Of a DNA stretch of 50,063 nucleotides, positions 42,819 through 50,063 are shown one piece after another (position 1 is the first letter of the stretch; every line of letters starts with the position of its first letter). Source of the DNA: Alphaproteobacteria bacterium (GTDB taxonomy: Bacteria; Pseudomonadota; Alphaproteobacteria; TMED109); assembly GCA_022824395.1 (NCBI GenBank), contig JAJDZX010000041.1, forward strand, positions 1-50,063, given 5' to 3'. Below the pieces are notes generated by a model that was not told the origin of the DNA, did no database searches, and saw only the letters and a list, made by a program, of their open reading frames with translations. The position numbers were made by a program, and so were the translations under genes.

Positions 42819-43596
42819 GACGGAAATCAACGTGGGTGCACCGGCAGCCGCGTGGCGGGAAGCGGCGCCGCCCGAGGCGCTGCTGCAGGCCCGCGGACTC
42901 TGCTTCGAAGGTGGCGGAAAGCGCCTCATCGACGGGATCGACATCGATATCCGCGCCGGCCGGCGGACCATCGTCATGGGCGCCAACGGGACGGGCAAGA
43001 GCCTGCTGCTGCGCCTCCTGCACGGTCTCATTCGCCCCACCAAGGGGGAGGTGCTCTGGCGGGGACGGCCGCTCGACCGACGGGGCCGGCACGCCCAGGC
43101 GATGGTGTTTCAGCGCCCGGTCATGCTGCGCCGCTCCGTTCTTGCCAATCTCCGTTTCGCGCTCGCGGTGCGCGGCTTCACGGGCTCCGAGCGTTCGGTG
43201 CGGGAAGCCGAGGCGATGGAGCGGGCGCGACTCGAGGGTCTCGCGACCCGTCCGGCGCGGGTGTTGTCCGCAGGAGAGCAGCAGCGGCTTGCAGTAGCCC
43301 GCGCGCTTGCATGCGCACCCCGGGTCCTGTTTCTTGACGAACCGACGGCGAGCCTGGACCCGGTTTCCACGCACGCCGTCGAGCAGCTGATCCGGGAAGC
43401 GCACGCCGACGGGGTCACCATTGTCCTCGCGACGCATGACGCAGGTCAGGCCCGCCGTCTCGGTGACGACCTGATCTTCATGCATGCCGGCCGGGTGGCC
43501 GAGACCGGTTGCGCGTCGCACGTCCTGAACACGCCCCGCTCGGAGGCGGCCCGCGCCTGGCTGGAGGGCCGCCTGTACCTGGATTCGTCGTCGTAA
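42811..43596 (+). CDS. tupC: ABC transporter ATP-binding protein, tungstate type (TupC-like)
   Basis: A 261-residue ATPase. Walker A is Gly-Ala-Asn-Gly-Thr-Gly-Lys-Ser at 57-64, the Q-loop is Val-Phe-Gln-Arg-Pro near 99-103, the signature Leu-Ser-Ala-Gly-Glu-Gln-Gln-Arg-Leu at 152-160, and Walker B Val-Leu-Phe-Leu-Asp-Glu-Pro at 172-178, followed by the switch His in Ala-Thr-His-Asp. In the signature Gly-Gly-Gln/Glu is replaced by Ala-Gly-Glu, a change seen in this transporter group. No TOBE domain, so there is no built-in molybdate sensing as in ModC. It overlaps the permease by eight bases. Confidence 0.87.
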   Translation: MLETEINVGAPAAAWREAAPPEALLQARGLCFEGGGKRLIDGIDIDIRAGRRTIVMGANGTGKSLLLRLLHGLIRPTKGEVLWRGRPLDRRGRHAQAMVFQRPVMLRRSVLANLRFALAVRGFTGSERSVREAEAMERARLEGLATRPARVLSAGEQQRLAVARALACAPRVLFLDEPTASLDPVSTHAVEQLIREAHADGVTIVLATHDAGQARRLGDDLIFMHAGRVAETGCASHVLNTPRSEAARAWLEGRLYLDSSS

Positions 43597-43610
43597 CGCG
43601 AAGGGCGGGA

Positions 43611-44459
43611 ATGGCAACGTCCCGCAGAACGGCAGGAGCGGTGCGACGCCTCGCCGTCCTGGCCGCGGCGGTCTTCGGACTGAGTGCTCCCACGGTCGCC
43701 GCAGATGAGTACATCGTCGTGCAGTCGACGACGTCGGCGGAGCACTCCGGGCTCTTCGACGCGATCTTGCCGGCATTTCGGGAACAGACCGGTATCGAGG
43801 TCCGTGTCGTCGCCGTAGGGACCGGACAGGCGATCAAGAACGCGGCGAACGGCGACGGCGACGTGTTGCTGGTCCACGACAGGCTGGCCGAGGACAAGTT
43901 CGTCGCGGACGGCCACGGGGTGAGTCGGGCAGACGTCATGTACAACGATTTCGTGGTCGTGGGGCCGCTTGGCGACCCGGCCGGCGTCGCCTCCATGGCG
44001 GACGTCTTGGCAGCCTTCCGGAAGATCGCTGATTCCGGCGCGCCGTTTGCCTCGCGCGGAGACGACAGCGGCACGCACAAGGCTGAACTGCGACTCTGGC
44101 GAGAAGCGGGAATTGATGCAGCGGCGGCGTCTGGCGGCTGGTACCGGGAGACCGGCGCCGGAATGGGCTCCACGCTGAACACCGCGATCGGCCTCGGTGC
44201 GTATGTCATGGCTGACCGCGCCACCTGGGTTAGCTTCGGCAACAAGCGCGACTACCGGGTCATGGTCGAAGGGGACCCGCGGTTGTTCAACCAGTACGGC
44301 ATCATCCTGGTCAATGCGGACCGGCACCCGAACGTCAAGGCCCGCCTCGGTGAGACATTCGTGAATTGGGTCCTTTCGACGGAAGGTCAGGCGGCAATCG
44401 CTTCCTACCGGGTCGACGGCCGGCAGGTGTTCTTTCCCAACGCGACGAAGAGGCCGTAG
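43611..44459 (+). CDS. tupA: Tungstate-type periplasmic binding protein (TupA-like)
   Basis: A 282-residue periplasmic solute-binding protein with a signal peptide ending near residue 31 (Thr-Val-Ala-Ala). The start of the mature protein has Gln-Ser-Thr-Thr-Ser-Ala-Glu-His-Ser-Gly-Leu-Phe-Asp, the TupA anion-binding motif (usually Thr-Thr-Thr-Ser), and Phe-Ala-Ser-Arg-Gly-Asp-Asp-Ser-Gly-Thr-His near residue 144-154 supplies the second half of the oxyanion pocket. The frame is open upstream into the ATPase gene, but the ATG at 43611, 14 bases after that stop, gives the signal peptide. In most tup operons the binding protein comes first; here it is last. Confidence 0.88.
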   Translation: MATSRRTAGAVRRLAVLAAAVFGLSAPTVAADEYIVVQSTTSAEHSGLFDAILPAFREQTGIEVRVVAVGTGQAIKNAANGDGDVLLVHDRLAEDKFVADGHGVSRADVMYNDFVVVGPLGDPAGVASMADVLAAFRKIADSGAPFASRGDDSGTHKAELRLWREAGIDAAAASGGWYRETGAGMGSTLNTAIGLGAYVMADRATWVSFGNKRDYRVMVEGDPRLFNQYGIILVNADRHPNVKARLGETFVNWVLSTEGQAAIASYRVDGRQVFFPNATKRP

Positions 44460-44486
44460 GCGCCGCACGTGCGGCAGGCAGGGGAC

Positions 44487-45104
44487 ATGGGCTACACGCT
44501 CCATAATCGGCCTGGGTCTGGTGGCTTCGTCGTCGAGGCGGCACTGACGCTGGCCGACGCACCATTCACCCTGGTGGAGCTGGAGTCGCGGGCGGGTACG
44601 CCGCTACCTGAGAGCTTCCGGGGGACCAATCCCTGGGGCCAGGTGCCGACGCTGATCCTGCCGGACGGGTCAACGATGACGGAAACGTCCGCGATCCTGG
44701 TCTATCTCGCGCTCTGTTTCCCGGACAAGCATCTCGGACCTCGCCCCGGAACGCCGATGCACGGGGCATTCTTGCGTTGGATCGCTTTCGCGAATGTCAA
44801 TCTCTACGAGGCAGTGTTGCGGCGGGCCTATCCGTTCCGCTTCACCGACGATCCGGCGGGACACGATGCGCTGCGGAGCGCTGCGACCCGCCGCATGGGC
44901 GAGGCGATGGCCCTGATCGATGCGAATGTCGCGGGAGCGTATCTGCTCGGCGACGAGATGACGGTCGCCGACATCTACATCGCCATGTTCCTGCCCTGGT
45001 TGCCAGGTAATGTGGAGGCGGCGCGGGTGGTCCGGATTGCGGAGGCGGTTCGGCGCCATCCGGTCGTGGGGCCGATCTGGCGACGCCATTTCGGCGGGCG
45101 CTAG
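44487..45104 (+). CDS. Glutathione S-transferase family protein
   Basis: A 205-residue protein from ATG 44487 (GTG 44469 is an alternative). The N-terminal thioredoxin-like domain reads Tyr-Thr-Leu-His-Asn-Arg-Pro-Gly-Ser-Gly-Gly-Phe-Val-Val-Glu-Ala-Ala-Leu and has Gln-Val-Pro-Thr-Leu with the cis-Pro, then Met-Thr-Glu-Thr-Ser-Ala-Ile, which binds the glutathione gamma-glutamyl group. The C-terminal helical domain includes Leu-Leu-Gly-Asp-Glu-Met-Thr-Val-Ala-Asp-Ile-Tyr-Ile. The protein is cytoplasmic. Ser at the catalytic position fits beta- or theta-like classes. It is 27 bases after tupA, perhaps co-transcribed. Confidence 0.88.
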   Translation: MGYTLHNRPGSGGFVVEAALTLADAPFTLVELESRAGTPLPESFRGTNPWGQVPTLILPDGSTMTETSAILVYLALCFPDKHLGPRPGTPMHGAFLRWIAFANVNLYEAVLRRAYPFRFTDDPAGHDALRSAATRRMGEAMALIDANVAGAYLLGDEMTVADIYIAMFLPWLPGNVEAARVVRIAEAVRRHPVVGPIWRRHFGGR

Positions 45105-45215
45105 GGAATCCGTGACGCCGCCCGACCGCGAGGCCTGGTGCACGGCAGCCTCAAGCCCTGCGACCAGCGTCCGGGCCGCAACGGTGTGGACGGTCCGCCT
45201 GGCGGGCTTCGACCG

Positions 45216-46109
45216 CTACGCCGAGAGCCAGCGCACAGTCCCGAGTTCCGTGAGCCGGTAGCCGCCCATCGACGCGGCCTTGCGCAGCAGGGGCTCATCG
45301 CGCGCGAATACCAACAGTGTCTGGACGGGCTCCGTGAAGTAGGCCCGACGATCGACCAACAGGTCGAAACGCTCTTCAACGAGCGGCAGAAACGGCAGGT
45401 GGAATTGGCGAGCCATCGCCTCGATGCCCATTGCGGCATCGGCTTCTCCGGCCGCGACCGCCGCCGCAGCATCGCTTTCCGTCCTGGCGAGTCCCTTGGC
45501 CGCAATCAGGTCCTTCGCCGTCAGTCCGGCGTTCACGAGCATGTCATCGAAAATGGCAGCGCCCCCTGCTCCCGGTTGGCGCAGGGCGACACACCTGCCT
45601 TTCAGATCGGCCACTTGCCGTACGTCACCCTGCACCCGATGTGAGAGGATCAGGCCGCGCGCCCGACTGGCCCACGCGATGAGCACGCAGTCCCGCAGAC
45701 CGTTCGCCTCGGCCGTCCGGACATTCCAGCCGCCGGGTTCCGGAATGTGGACGCCGGCAAGGGCAGCGCGCCCTTCGGCAAAACGCTTGAGGCCGTCGGC
45801 GCTTCCGTTGAAGAGCGTGGCAAGACCGGAACCAGATTCGCGCACCGCCCAGTCGAGCAGCGGGTCGTGTGAACCGGTGAGCACGGAGGGTCGCTCGCGC
45901 GGGACGGAGTCACTGGCGCCCTCGATCCAGGCCAGGATCTCGGCGCTGGGAAAGAGCAGCTTGCCCGTGACGCGCCGGTGCGGAATCGCGCCTTGCGCCG
46001 CCAGGTCGTAGACCTTCCGCTCCTTCACACGCAGGAGGTCCGCCACCTCCCGTGTCGTGAGGTACGGCGGATGGTCGTTCTGTGCTTCCTTGTGCGTTGC
46101 TTGGGCCAT
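45216..46109 (-). CDS. HTH regulator fused to a periplasmic-binding-protein-like domain, candidate tungstate/molybdate regulator
   Basis: A 297-residue cytoplasmic protein. Residues 15-63 form an excisionase/MerR-like winged helix (Tyr-Leu-Thr-Thr-Arg-Glu-Val-Ala-Asp-Leu-Leu-Arg-Val-Lys-Glu-Arg-Lys-Val-Tyr). Residues about 80-290 resemble an oxyanion-binding periplasmic-protein fold (PBP_like): Gly-Ser-His-Asp-Pro-Leu-Leu-Asp-Trp near 79, Ser-Gly-Leu-Ala-Thr-Leu-Phe-Asn-Gly-Ser-Ala-Asp-Gly-Leu, Leu-Ala-Gly-Val-His-Ile, Val-Ala-Leu-Arg-Gln-Pro-Gly-Ala-Gly-Gly and Ala-Asp-Ala-Ala-Met-Gly-Ile. There is no signal peptide, so the domain senses a cytoplasmic ligand. Proteins of this build often lie near molybdate or tungstate transporters. 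The gene is convergent with the tupB-tupC-tupA-GST block. Confidence 0.78.
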   Translation of the reverse strand: MAQATHKEAQNDHPPYLTTREVADLLRVKERKVYDLAAQGAIPHRRVTGKLLFPSAEILAWIEGASDSVPRERPSVLTGSHDPLLDWAVRESGSGLATLFNGSADGLKRFAEGRAALAGVHIPEPGGWNVRTAEANGLRDCVLIAWASRARGLILSHRVQGDVRQVADLKGRCVALRQPGAGGAAIFDDMLVNAGLTAKDLIAAKGLARTESDAAAAVAAGEADAAMGIEAMARQFHLPFLPLVEERFDLLVDRRAYFTEPVQTLLVFARDEPLLRKAASMGGYRLTELGTVRWLSA

Positions 46110-46297
46110 GGCCTCTACGAACTACACCATCGGCGGTGAAATGCCTACACGCGACGCCGGGAGCCGTGGCTGCGCAGCGGAGGGGGTGGATTGCCGCGTC
46201 TCCGAGATGGCGCACGGCGTCGCACGCCGGTGTCCGCCTGGGTTGGGGAGTTGCCGCCGAACGCCGGGCAGTCCGGAAGATCGATACCATCGCCCAC

Positions 46298-47134
46298 ATG
46301 GCATCCTCCGGCGCGGGCAGGCCCGGGCGCGCTCTTACGCGATCTCTGGTCGCGGCGATCCTGTCGACGGCGCAACTGACTTGCGTCGCGCCGGTTGCGC
46401 AGGCAGCCGCAGGATGTCCGGAGAGCGCACCGCTCGTCCGGCATGGGCCGGTGGAGCGGGTACCGGAGCCGGAGAGCGGGGTACTCCTGCGGCAAGCTCT
46501 GATCGGGCCCGGCGCCAGCCAGGCAGCCGATGCCACGGGCCGGCCGGCCGATGCAAGCGTTCATCTCGAAGAGGTGCGCAGCGTTCTGGAGCGCATCAGG
46601 ACCGCATGGCCCGAGATGACCGCGGTCACCGCACGGCCGCTCTGGGAGCCCGGAACCCTGATCCTGGAGTTGGCACCGGTGCTTGGCGGGGCAACTGCGG
46701 AAGCCCTCGCAGGACCGGGGGTGCAGGCCCCGTTTTGTACCGGTCATGTGGAATTCGATGCCCTCAACCGAAGCGTCGGCCTACGGGCGGTTACCGCGTT
46801 TCCACATCTGCCAGACCTCTATCGGGTTCATTTCGACCCCAATCGAGACATATCGGACATCGCCGCGCAGTACGCGGCCCTAGAGGGAGTCGTGGCGGCG
46901 ATGCCGGATGTTCTCCTCGGAGATGGCCCCGGGATCCAGGCACTTCGCTCGGACAACGCGTGGTTCCTGGTGTTCCGGGATGCCTGGGGCGATTGCCCAT
47001 CCGGCTGCATGTTTTCCAAACTGCACTTCTATATTGCTGACGAACGCCGGATCGCCCGCATCGATCGCGGCGACGCGGTGCGCATGGAAGAGTTCTCCGC
47101 CATTCTCGCCGCGAGGGGGTGGCGTCCCCGGTAA
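46298..47134 (+). CDS. Secreted protein of unknown function
   Basis: A 278-residue protein from ATG 46298, with a basic start, a hydrophobic segment and a cleavage site near Ala-Gln-Ala-Ala-Ala at about residue 37. The mature protein has four or more Cys, and a C-terminal block with Asp-Asn-Ala-Trp-Phe-Leu-Val-Phe-Arg-Asp-Ala-Trp-Gly-Asp-Cys-Pro-Ser-Gly-Cys followed by a Leu-His-Phe-Tyr-Ile strand. The Trp-Gly-Asp-Cys-Pro-Ser-Gly-Cys pattern looks like a conserved core, probably a disulfide loop. I cannot name a family. The frame is open upstream to 46082, but there the sequence lacks a signal. It is divergent from the HTH/PBP regulator by 188 bases. Confidence 0.6.
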   Translation: MASSGAGRPGRALTRSLVAAILSTAQLTCVAPVAQAAAGCPESAPLVRHGPVERVPEPESGVLLRQALIGPGASQAADATGRPADASVHLEEVRSVLERIRTAWPEMTAVTARPLWEPGTLILELAPVLGGATAEALAGPGVQAPFCTGHVEFDALNRSVGLRAVTAFPHLPDLYRVHFDPNRDISDIAAQYAALEGVVAAMPDVLLGDGPGIQALRSDNAWFLVFRDAWGDCPSGCMFSKLHFYIADERRIARIDRGDAVRMEEFSAILAARGWRPR

Positions 47135-47278
47135 CGACAGCCCCCTCGATTCCGAACGGCCTGGCAGGAAGCCCGGGTGGCAGGCCGGCAGCGATTCAGG
47201 TCGCAGGAAGGGGGCGGGGATCGCTCCCGTTCAGGATGGGGGAGGGCCGGGAAAGAGGGTTGTACGACCGAGCCCCCC

Positions 47279-47302
47279 GCCCGCGCTGTATCAAGCGCGG
47301 GC
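47279..47302 (+). promoter_or_regulatory. Perfect 9-bp hairpin in the region before fhs
   Basis: GCCCGCGCT and AGCGCGGGC enclose loop GTATCA. No T-run follows. It lies about 120 bases before the fhs ATG, in a 291-base gap otherwise without a gene. It could be the 3' end structure of the upstream gene or part of the fhs leader. Confidence 0.4.
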
Positions 47303-47425
47303 ATTGGCGCGGGCCGGCCGGGTCAGCTACCGGCGAGGAACGAATTCCCATCCCTATGTCGGCATGGTAGGAATGCTTGCTTTCGGCCGCGAGACAGCAA
47401 GTGTTGAGATTCCCGGGTTCCGCCC

Positions 47426-49102
47426 ATGCCCCAGAGTAGCGATATCGAGATCGCCCGTACTGCAGACCTCCTTCCGATCCAAGAGGTTGGTGAGAAGCTC
47501 CAGATTCCAGCGAGGCACCTTGCCCCGTGGGGGCGAAACGTGGCCAAGCTCGAACTGGATTTCATCGATTCACTGTCCGAGCGCCCCGACGGGAAGCTCG
47601 TTCTGGTAACGGCGATTACCCCCACCCCGGCCGGAGAGGGCAAGACGACCACGACGGTCGGCCTCGGCGATGCACTCAACCGGGTTGGGAAACGCACGGC
47701 GATCTGCCTCAGGGAACCGAGCCTCGGCCCCTGTTTCGGGATGAAGGGCGGCGCCGCGGGCGGCGGTCATGCACAGGTGGTCCCGATGGAGGACATCAAT
47801 CTGCATTTCACCGGTGACTTCCATGCCATCGGTGCCGCCCACAACCTGCTGGCAGCGCTTCTGGATAACCATGTCTACTGGGGGAATGCGCTGGAACTCG
47901 ACGTGCGCCGCGAGGGTTGGCGCCGGGTCGTTGACATGAATGACCGCTCCCTGCGCGAGATCGTGTTGTCGCTGGGCGGTGTCGCCAACGGGTTTCCCCG
48001 GCAGTCCGGGTTCGACATCACGGTCGCATCGGAGGTCATGGCCATCTTCTGCCTGGCCGATGGCCTGGCGGATCTCGAGCGACGACTGGGCAACATTGTC
48101 GTCGGACGGACCCGGGCGCGGGAAGCCCGCCGGGCGAGAGATCTCGAGGCGGACGGCGCGATGGCGGTATTGCTCAAGAACGCGCTGATGCCGAACCTGG
48201 TCCAGACGCTGGAAAACAATCCTGCCTTCGTGCACGGGGGCCCGTTCGCCAACATCGCGCATGGCTGCAACTCGGTCATGGCAACCCGCGCAGCACTGAA
48301 GCTCGCCGACTACGTGGTGACCGAGGCGGGTTTCGGGGCCGATCTCGGTGCGGAGAAGTTCTTTGACATCAAGTGCCGGAAGGCCGGACTGACTCCCGAC
48401 GCTGCGGTCGTGGTAGCGACCGTGCGAGCGCTCAAGATGCATGGCGGGGTGGCCGTGAAGGACTTGTCGACGGAGGATCCGGGCGCCGTCCAGAAGGGTC
48501 TCGAGAACCTCGGCAGGCATCTGGACAATGTCGAGAAGTTTGGGGTACCGGCCGTGGTCGCCGTGAACTGCTTCACGAGCGATACGGAAGCGGAAGTCGC
48601 TGCGATCCAGGACTACTGTTCAGCACGCGGAACGGCAGTTGTTCCCTGCACGCACTGGGCGGACGGCAGCGCCGGCACGGAAGCGCTCGCCCGCAGCGTG
48701 CTGGAGCAGATCGAGAGTACTCCCGCGTCCTTCCGGACCCTCTACCCCGATGACCTGGATCTGTGGGGTAAGATCGAACGGATCGCACAGGAGATCTACG
48801 GGGCTGCATCCGTGACTGCCCCGCCCAGCGTTCGAACGCAGATCGACGGGTTCGAGGCCGAGGGGTGCGGGCACTATCCAGTGTGCATGGCCAAGACGCA
48901 GTACAGTTTTTCCACTGATCCTGCCCGCAAGGGGGTGCCGAGCGGGCATTCCCTGTCGGTCCGCGAGGTTCGGATCGCTGCCGGCGCTGAATTCCTGGTG
49001 GCGATTTGCGGCAACATGATGACCATGCCCGGGCTCCCGCGGGTTCCGGCCGCCAATCGCATTCGCCTCGACACAGAGGGGCAAGTCGAGGGCCTCTTCT
49101 GA
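47426..49102 (+). CDS. fhs: Formate--tetrahydrofolate ligase
   Basis: A 558-residue enzyme that makes 10-formyl-tetrahydrofolate from formate, ATP and THF. The nucleotide-binding loop is [10 protein letters not shown] at about 66-75. [19 protein letters not shown] near 95-115 and Asn-Leu-His-Phe-Thr-Gly-Asp are conserved family blocks. The C-terminus has [10 protein letters not shown]. The length is normal. It links formate, which could arise from alcohol oxidation by the PQQ module, to the folate C1 pool. IS debris follows. Confidence 0.97.
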   Translation: MPQSSDIEIARTADLLPIQEVGEKLQIPARHLAPWGRNVAKLELDFIDSLSERPDGKLVLVTAITPTPAGEGKTTTTVGLGDALNRVGKRTAICLREPSLGPCFGMKGGAAGGGHAQVVPMEDINLHFTGDFHAIGAAHNLLAALLDNHVYWGNALELDVRREGWRRVVDMNDRSLREIVLSLGGVANGFPRQSGFDITVASEVMAIFCLADGLADLERRLGNIVVGRTRAREARRARDLEADGAMAVLLKNALMPNLVQTLENNPAFVHGGPFANIAHGCNSVMATRAALKLADYVVTEAGFGADLGAEKFFDIKCRKAGLTPDAAVVVATVRALKMHGGVAVKDLSTEDPGAVQKGLENLGRHLDNVEKFGVPAVVAVNCFTSDTEAEVAAIQDYCSARGTAVVPCTHWADGSAGTEALARSVLEQIESTPASFRTLYPDDLDLWGKIERIAQEIYGAASVTAPPSVRTQIDGFEAEGCGHYPVCMAKTQYSFSTDPARKGVPSGHSLSVREVRIAAGAEFLVAICGNMMTMPGLPRVPAANRIRLDTEGQVEGLF

Positions 49103-49256
49103 GAAGTTGCTGTCGGGCGACGTTCCACCCGCATGGATGTGGCGCCGGGCCAACGGCAGCAGGCCCGCGGGAGCCGGGAACGGCATGGCGCCGCGGCAAC
49201 AGGCAGTTGAGCGCTGGTGTCTTGGCGTCGCTCCCGCGACCATCGGGTGGCCTGAC

Positions 49257-49716
49257 GACGGCAAACTGCATAACGTTAACGTTCTGGACATGCTCCTCCC
49301 GGAAGCCAGCTCTTGCTACGTCTTGGACCGGGCCTACCTCGACTTCGAACGCCTTCACCACCTCCATCTCTGCGGGGGGTTCTTCGTCCTGAGAGCGAAA
49401 TCGAACACGAGGCTCCGCCGCCTCTCCCCCCGGCCCGTCAACCGCGCCATCGGCTCATCTGCGCTCAGATCGTGTGGCCCGGCAGCGCCCACAGCGCGAC
49501 CGACCATCCAGACCAGCTACGCCGCATCCGCTACCGCGACGCCGAGCGCGACAAGACCCTCGTCTTCCTTGCCAATAACTTCGTCTTGCCGGCCCTGACC
49601 ATCACCGAACTCTACCGCGCCCGCTTGCAGGTCGAATTGTTCTTCAAGTGGATCAAGCAGCATCTCCGGGTCAAGTCCTTCTTCGGTACTCCGACAACGC
49701 GGTCAAGACCCAGATC
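49257..49716 (+). pseudogene. IS4-family transposase C-terminal remnant, frameshifted
   Basis: About 150 residues of an IS4-family transposase are recognisable in three successive frames. The first (to about 49420) reads His-Asn-Val-Asn-Val-Leu-Asp-Met-Leu-Leu-Pro-Glu, then Val-Leu-Asp-Arg-Ala-Tyr-Leu-Asp-Phe-Glu-Arg-Leu and Phe-Phe-Val-Leu-Arg-Ala-Lys-Ser-Asn. The second (to about 49688) has Phe-Leu-Ala-Asn-Asn-Phe-Val-Leu-Pro-Ala-Leu-Thr-Ile and Leu-Tyr-Arg-Ala-Arg-Leu-Gln-Val-Glu-Leu-Phe-Phe-Lys-Trp-Ile-Lys-Gln, which has the YREK spacing of IS4 enzymes. The third reads Ser-Asp-Asn-Ala-Val-Lys-Thr-Gln-Ile and meets TAG where intact relatives have Trp. The N-terminal half and the last part are missing. 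It cannot make a working transposase. Confidence 0.85.
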
Positions 49717-49738
49717 TAGTCTTTTGTAACAATAGTTG

Positions 49739-50063
49739 GTGCGCCAGGCTAACTGGTGGAATGTCGCCGGGTGGAAGTCCCGGCAGGAAGAGAGGGTAAC
49801 CACCACTTCCTCCGCGAACCATGCGTCGGTCGCCGCGAGGCGGCAGGCGAAGCGTTGGGGAGCGGCAGGCGTGGGCCGGGCTATGGAGCCACGAGAACGA
49901 TATGAAACCGGAGTGCCGAGGCCGTCAACCTGGCCGAAGGCAACACCCTGCGAGCCGCGTTTGGTGAGGCGAGGAGGGGCTCCGCGGGGTCTGAGAACCA
50001 TGGCACGCGCCGAAGCAGTCCACCGGGACCTGGGAGGTCTTTCAATCGCCCCTCGGTCGTAGA
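49739..50063 (+). mobile_element. Group II intron, 5' part (runs off right edge)
   Basis: GTGCGCC at 49739 is the canonical 5' splice-site start of bacterial group II introns. What follows is structured noncoding sequence typical of domain I: paired GCCGGGTGG/AAGTCCCGGC at about 49765-49783, GGAAGAGAGGGTAACC, then the Gly/Arg-codon-like purine-rich run with GGTGAGGCGAGGAGGGGC and GACCTGGGAGGTC near 50027-50040. The open frame through it shows no protein family and is an accident. The intron-encoded reverse transcriptase would lie beyond the window. It begins 22 bases after the IS4 remnant, a common landing ground for such introns. I cannot see domain V or the 3' end. Confidence 0.75.

Noticed and set aside
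47135..47425. ZTP (pfl) riboswitch upstream of fhs
   Set aside because: The hairpin at 47279-47302 is clear, but I could not find the conserved core sequences of the ZTP aptamer around it.
49736..50062. A 108-codon open frame at the right edge
   Set aside because: It coincides with the 5' structural RNA of the group II intron; the translated sequence has no protein family features.
1..50063. CRISPR array, rRNA operon or prophage
   Set aside because: No regularly spaced repeats, no rRNA-like stretches and no phage structural or integrase genes were seen on reading the window.

Overview
This is a GC-rich bacterial chromosome segment, most probably from an uncultured alphaproteobacterium. I infer that from gene order that I know from that class: glyQ-glyS-ppdK; yajC-secD-secF followed by an Mth938-domain gene; an NlpD-like LytM lipoprotein next to a DUF815 ATPase; and uvrA divergent from ssb-gyrA-coaD-peptidylprolyl isomerase. 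No rRNA or other species-level marker is visible.

Layout. 1-4.8 kb: the start of a lipoprotein gene running off the left edge with a 22-C tract inside it, a Urate_ox_N membrane protein, hydroxypyruvate isomerase, tRNA-Pro and a long-chain polyprenyl diphosphate synthase. 4.8-9.3 kb: a periplasmic oxidation module with a PQQ alcohol dehydrogenase carrying the Asp-x-Asp signature of lanthanide enzymes, a cytochrome c, a Sel1 protein, a Rap1a/Tai-like protein and a SoxYZ-like carrier. 9.6-19 kb: DUF2007, an S49 peptidase, glyQS, ppdK, a secreted cyclase-family hydrolase and two small secreted proteins. 19.3-32.7 kb: two tRNA-Leu genes, the LytM lipoprotein, DUF815 ATPase, Sec accessory operon, uvrA, ssb, gyrA, coaD, a cyclophilin and tRNA-Lys.

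32.7-50 kb is more accessory. A transposase scrap follows tRNA-Lys. Next is a two-component system whose sensor kinase has a 34-residue Asp/His-rich periplasmic stretch, divergent from a periplasmic four-EF-hand protein. Then come a trypsin-like protease fused to Sel1 repeats, an amidase, an outer-membrane barrel, an epoxide hydrolase, a tungstate-type ABC transporter in the order permease-ATPase-binding protein, a GST, an HTH/periplasmic-binding-fold regulator, an unknown secreted protein and formate-THF ligase. The right edge holds a frameshifted IS4-family transposase remnant followed by the 5' end of a group II intron.

Functional links. The PQQ dehydrogenase module, formate-THF ligase, PpdK and hydroxypyruvate isomerase would fit oxidation of small alcohols and C1/C2 assimilation. 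A tungstate or molybdate transporter would fit a metal-dependent formate or aldehyde oxidoreductase elsewhere. These links are inference from gene content. The best candidate for a little-described system is the acidic-loop kinase, response regulator and EF-hand protein at 32.9-35.8 kb, which I read as a calcium or other divalent cation sensing unit.
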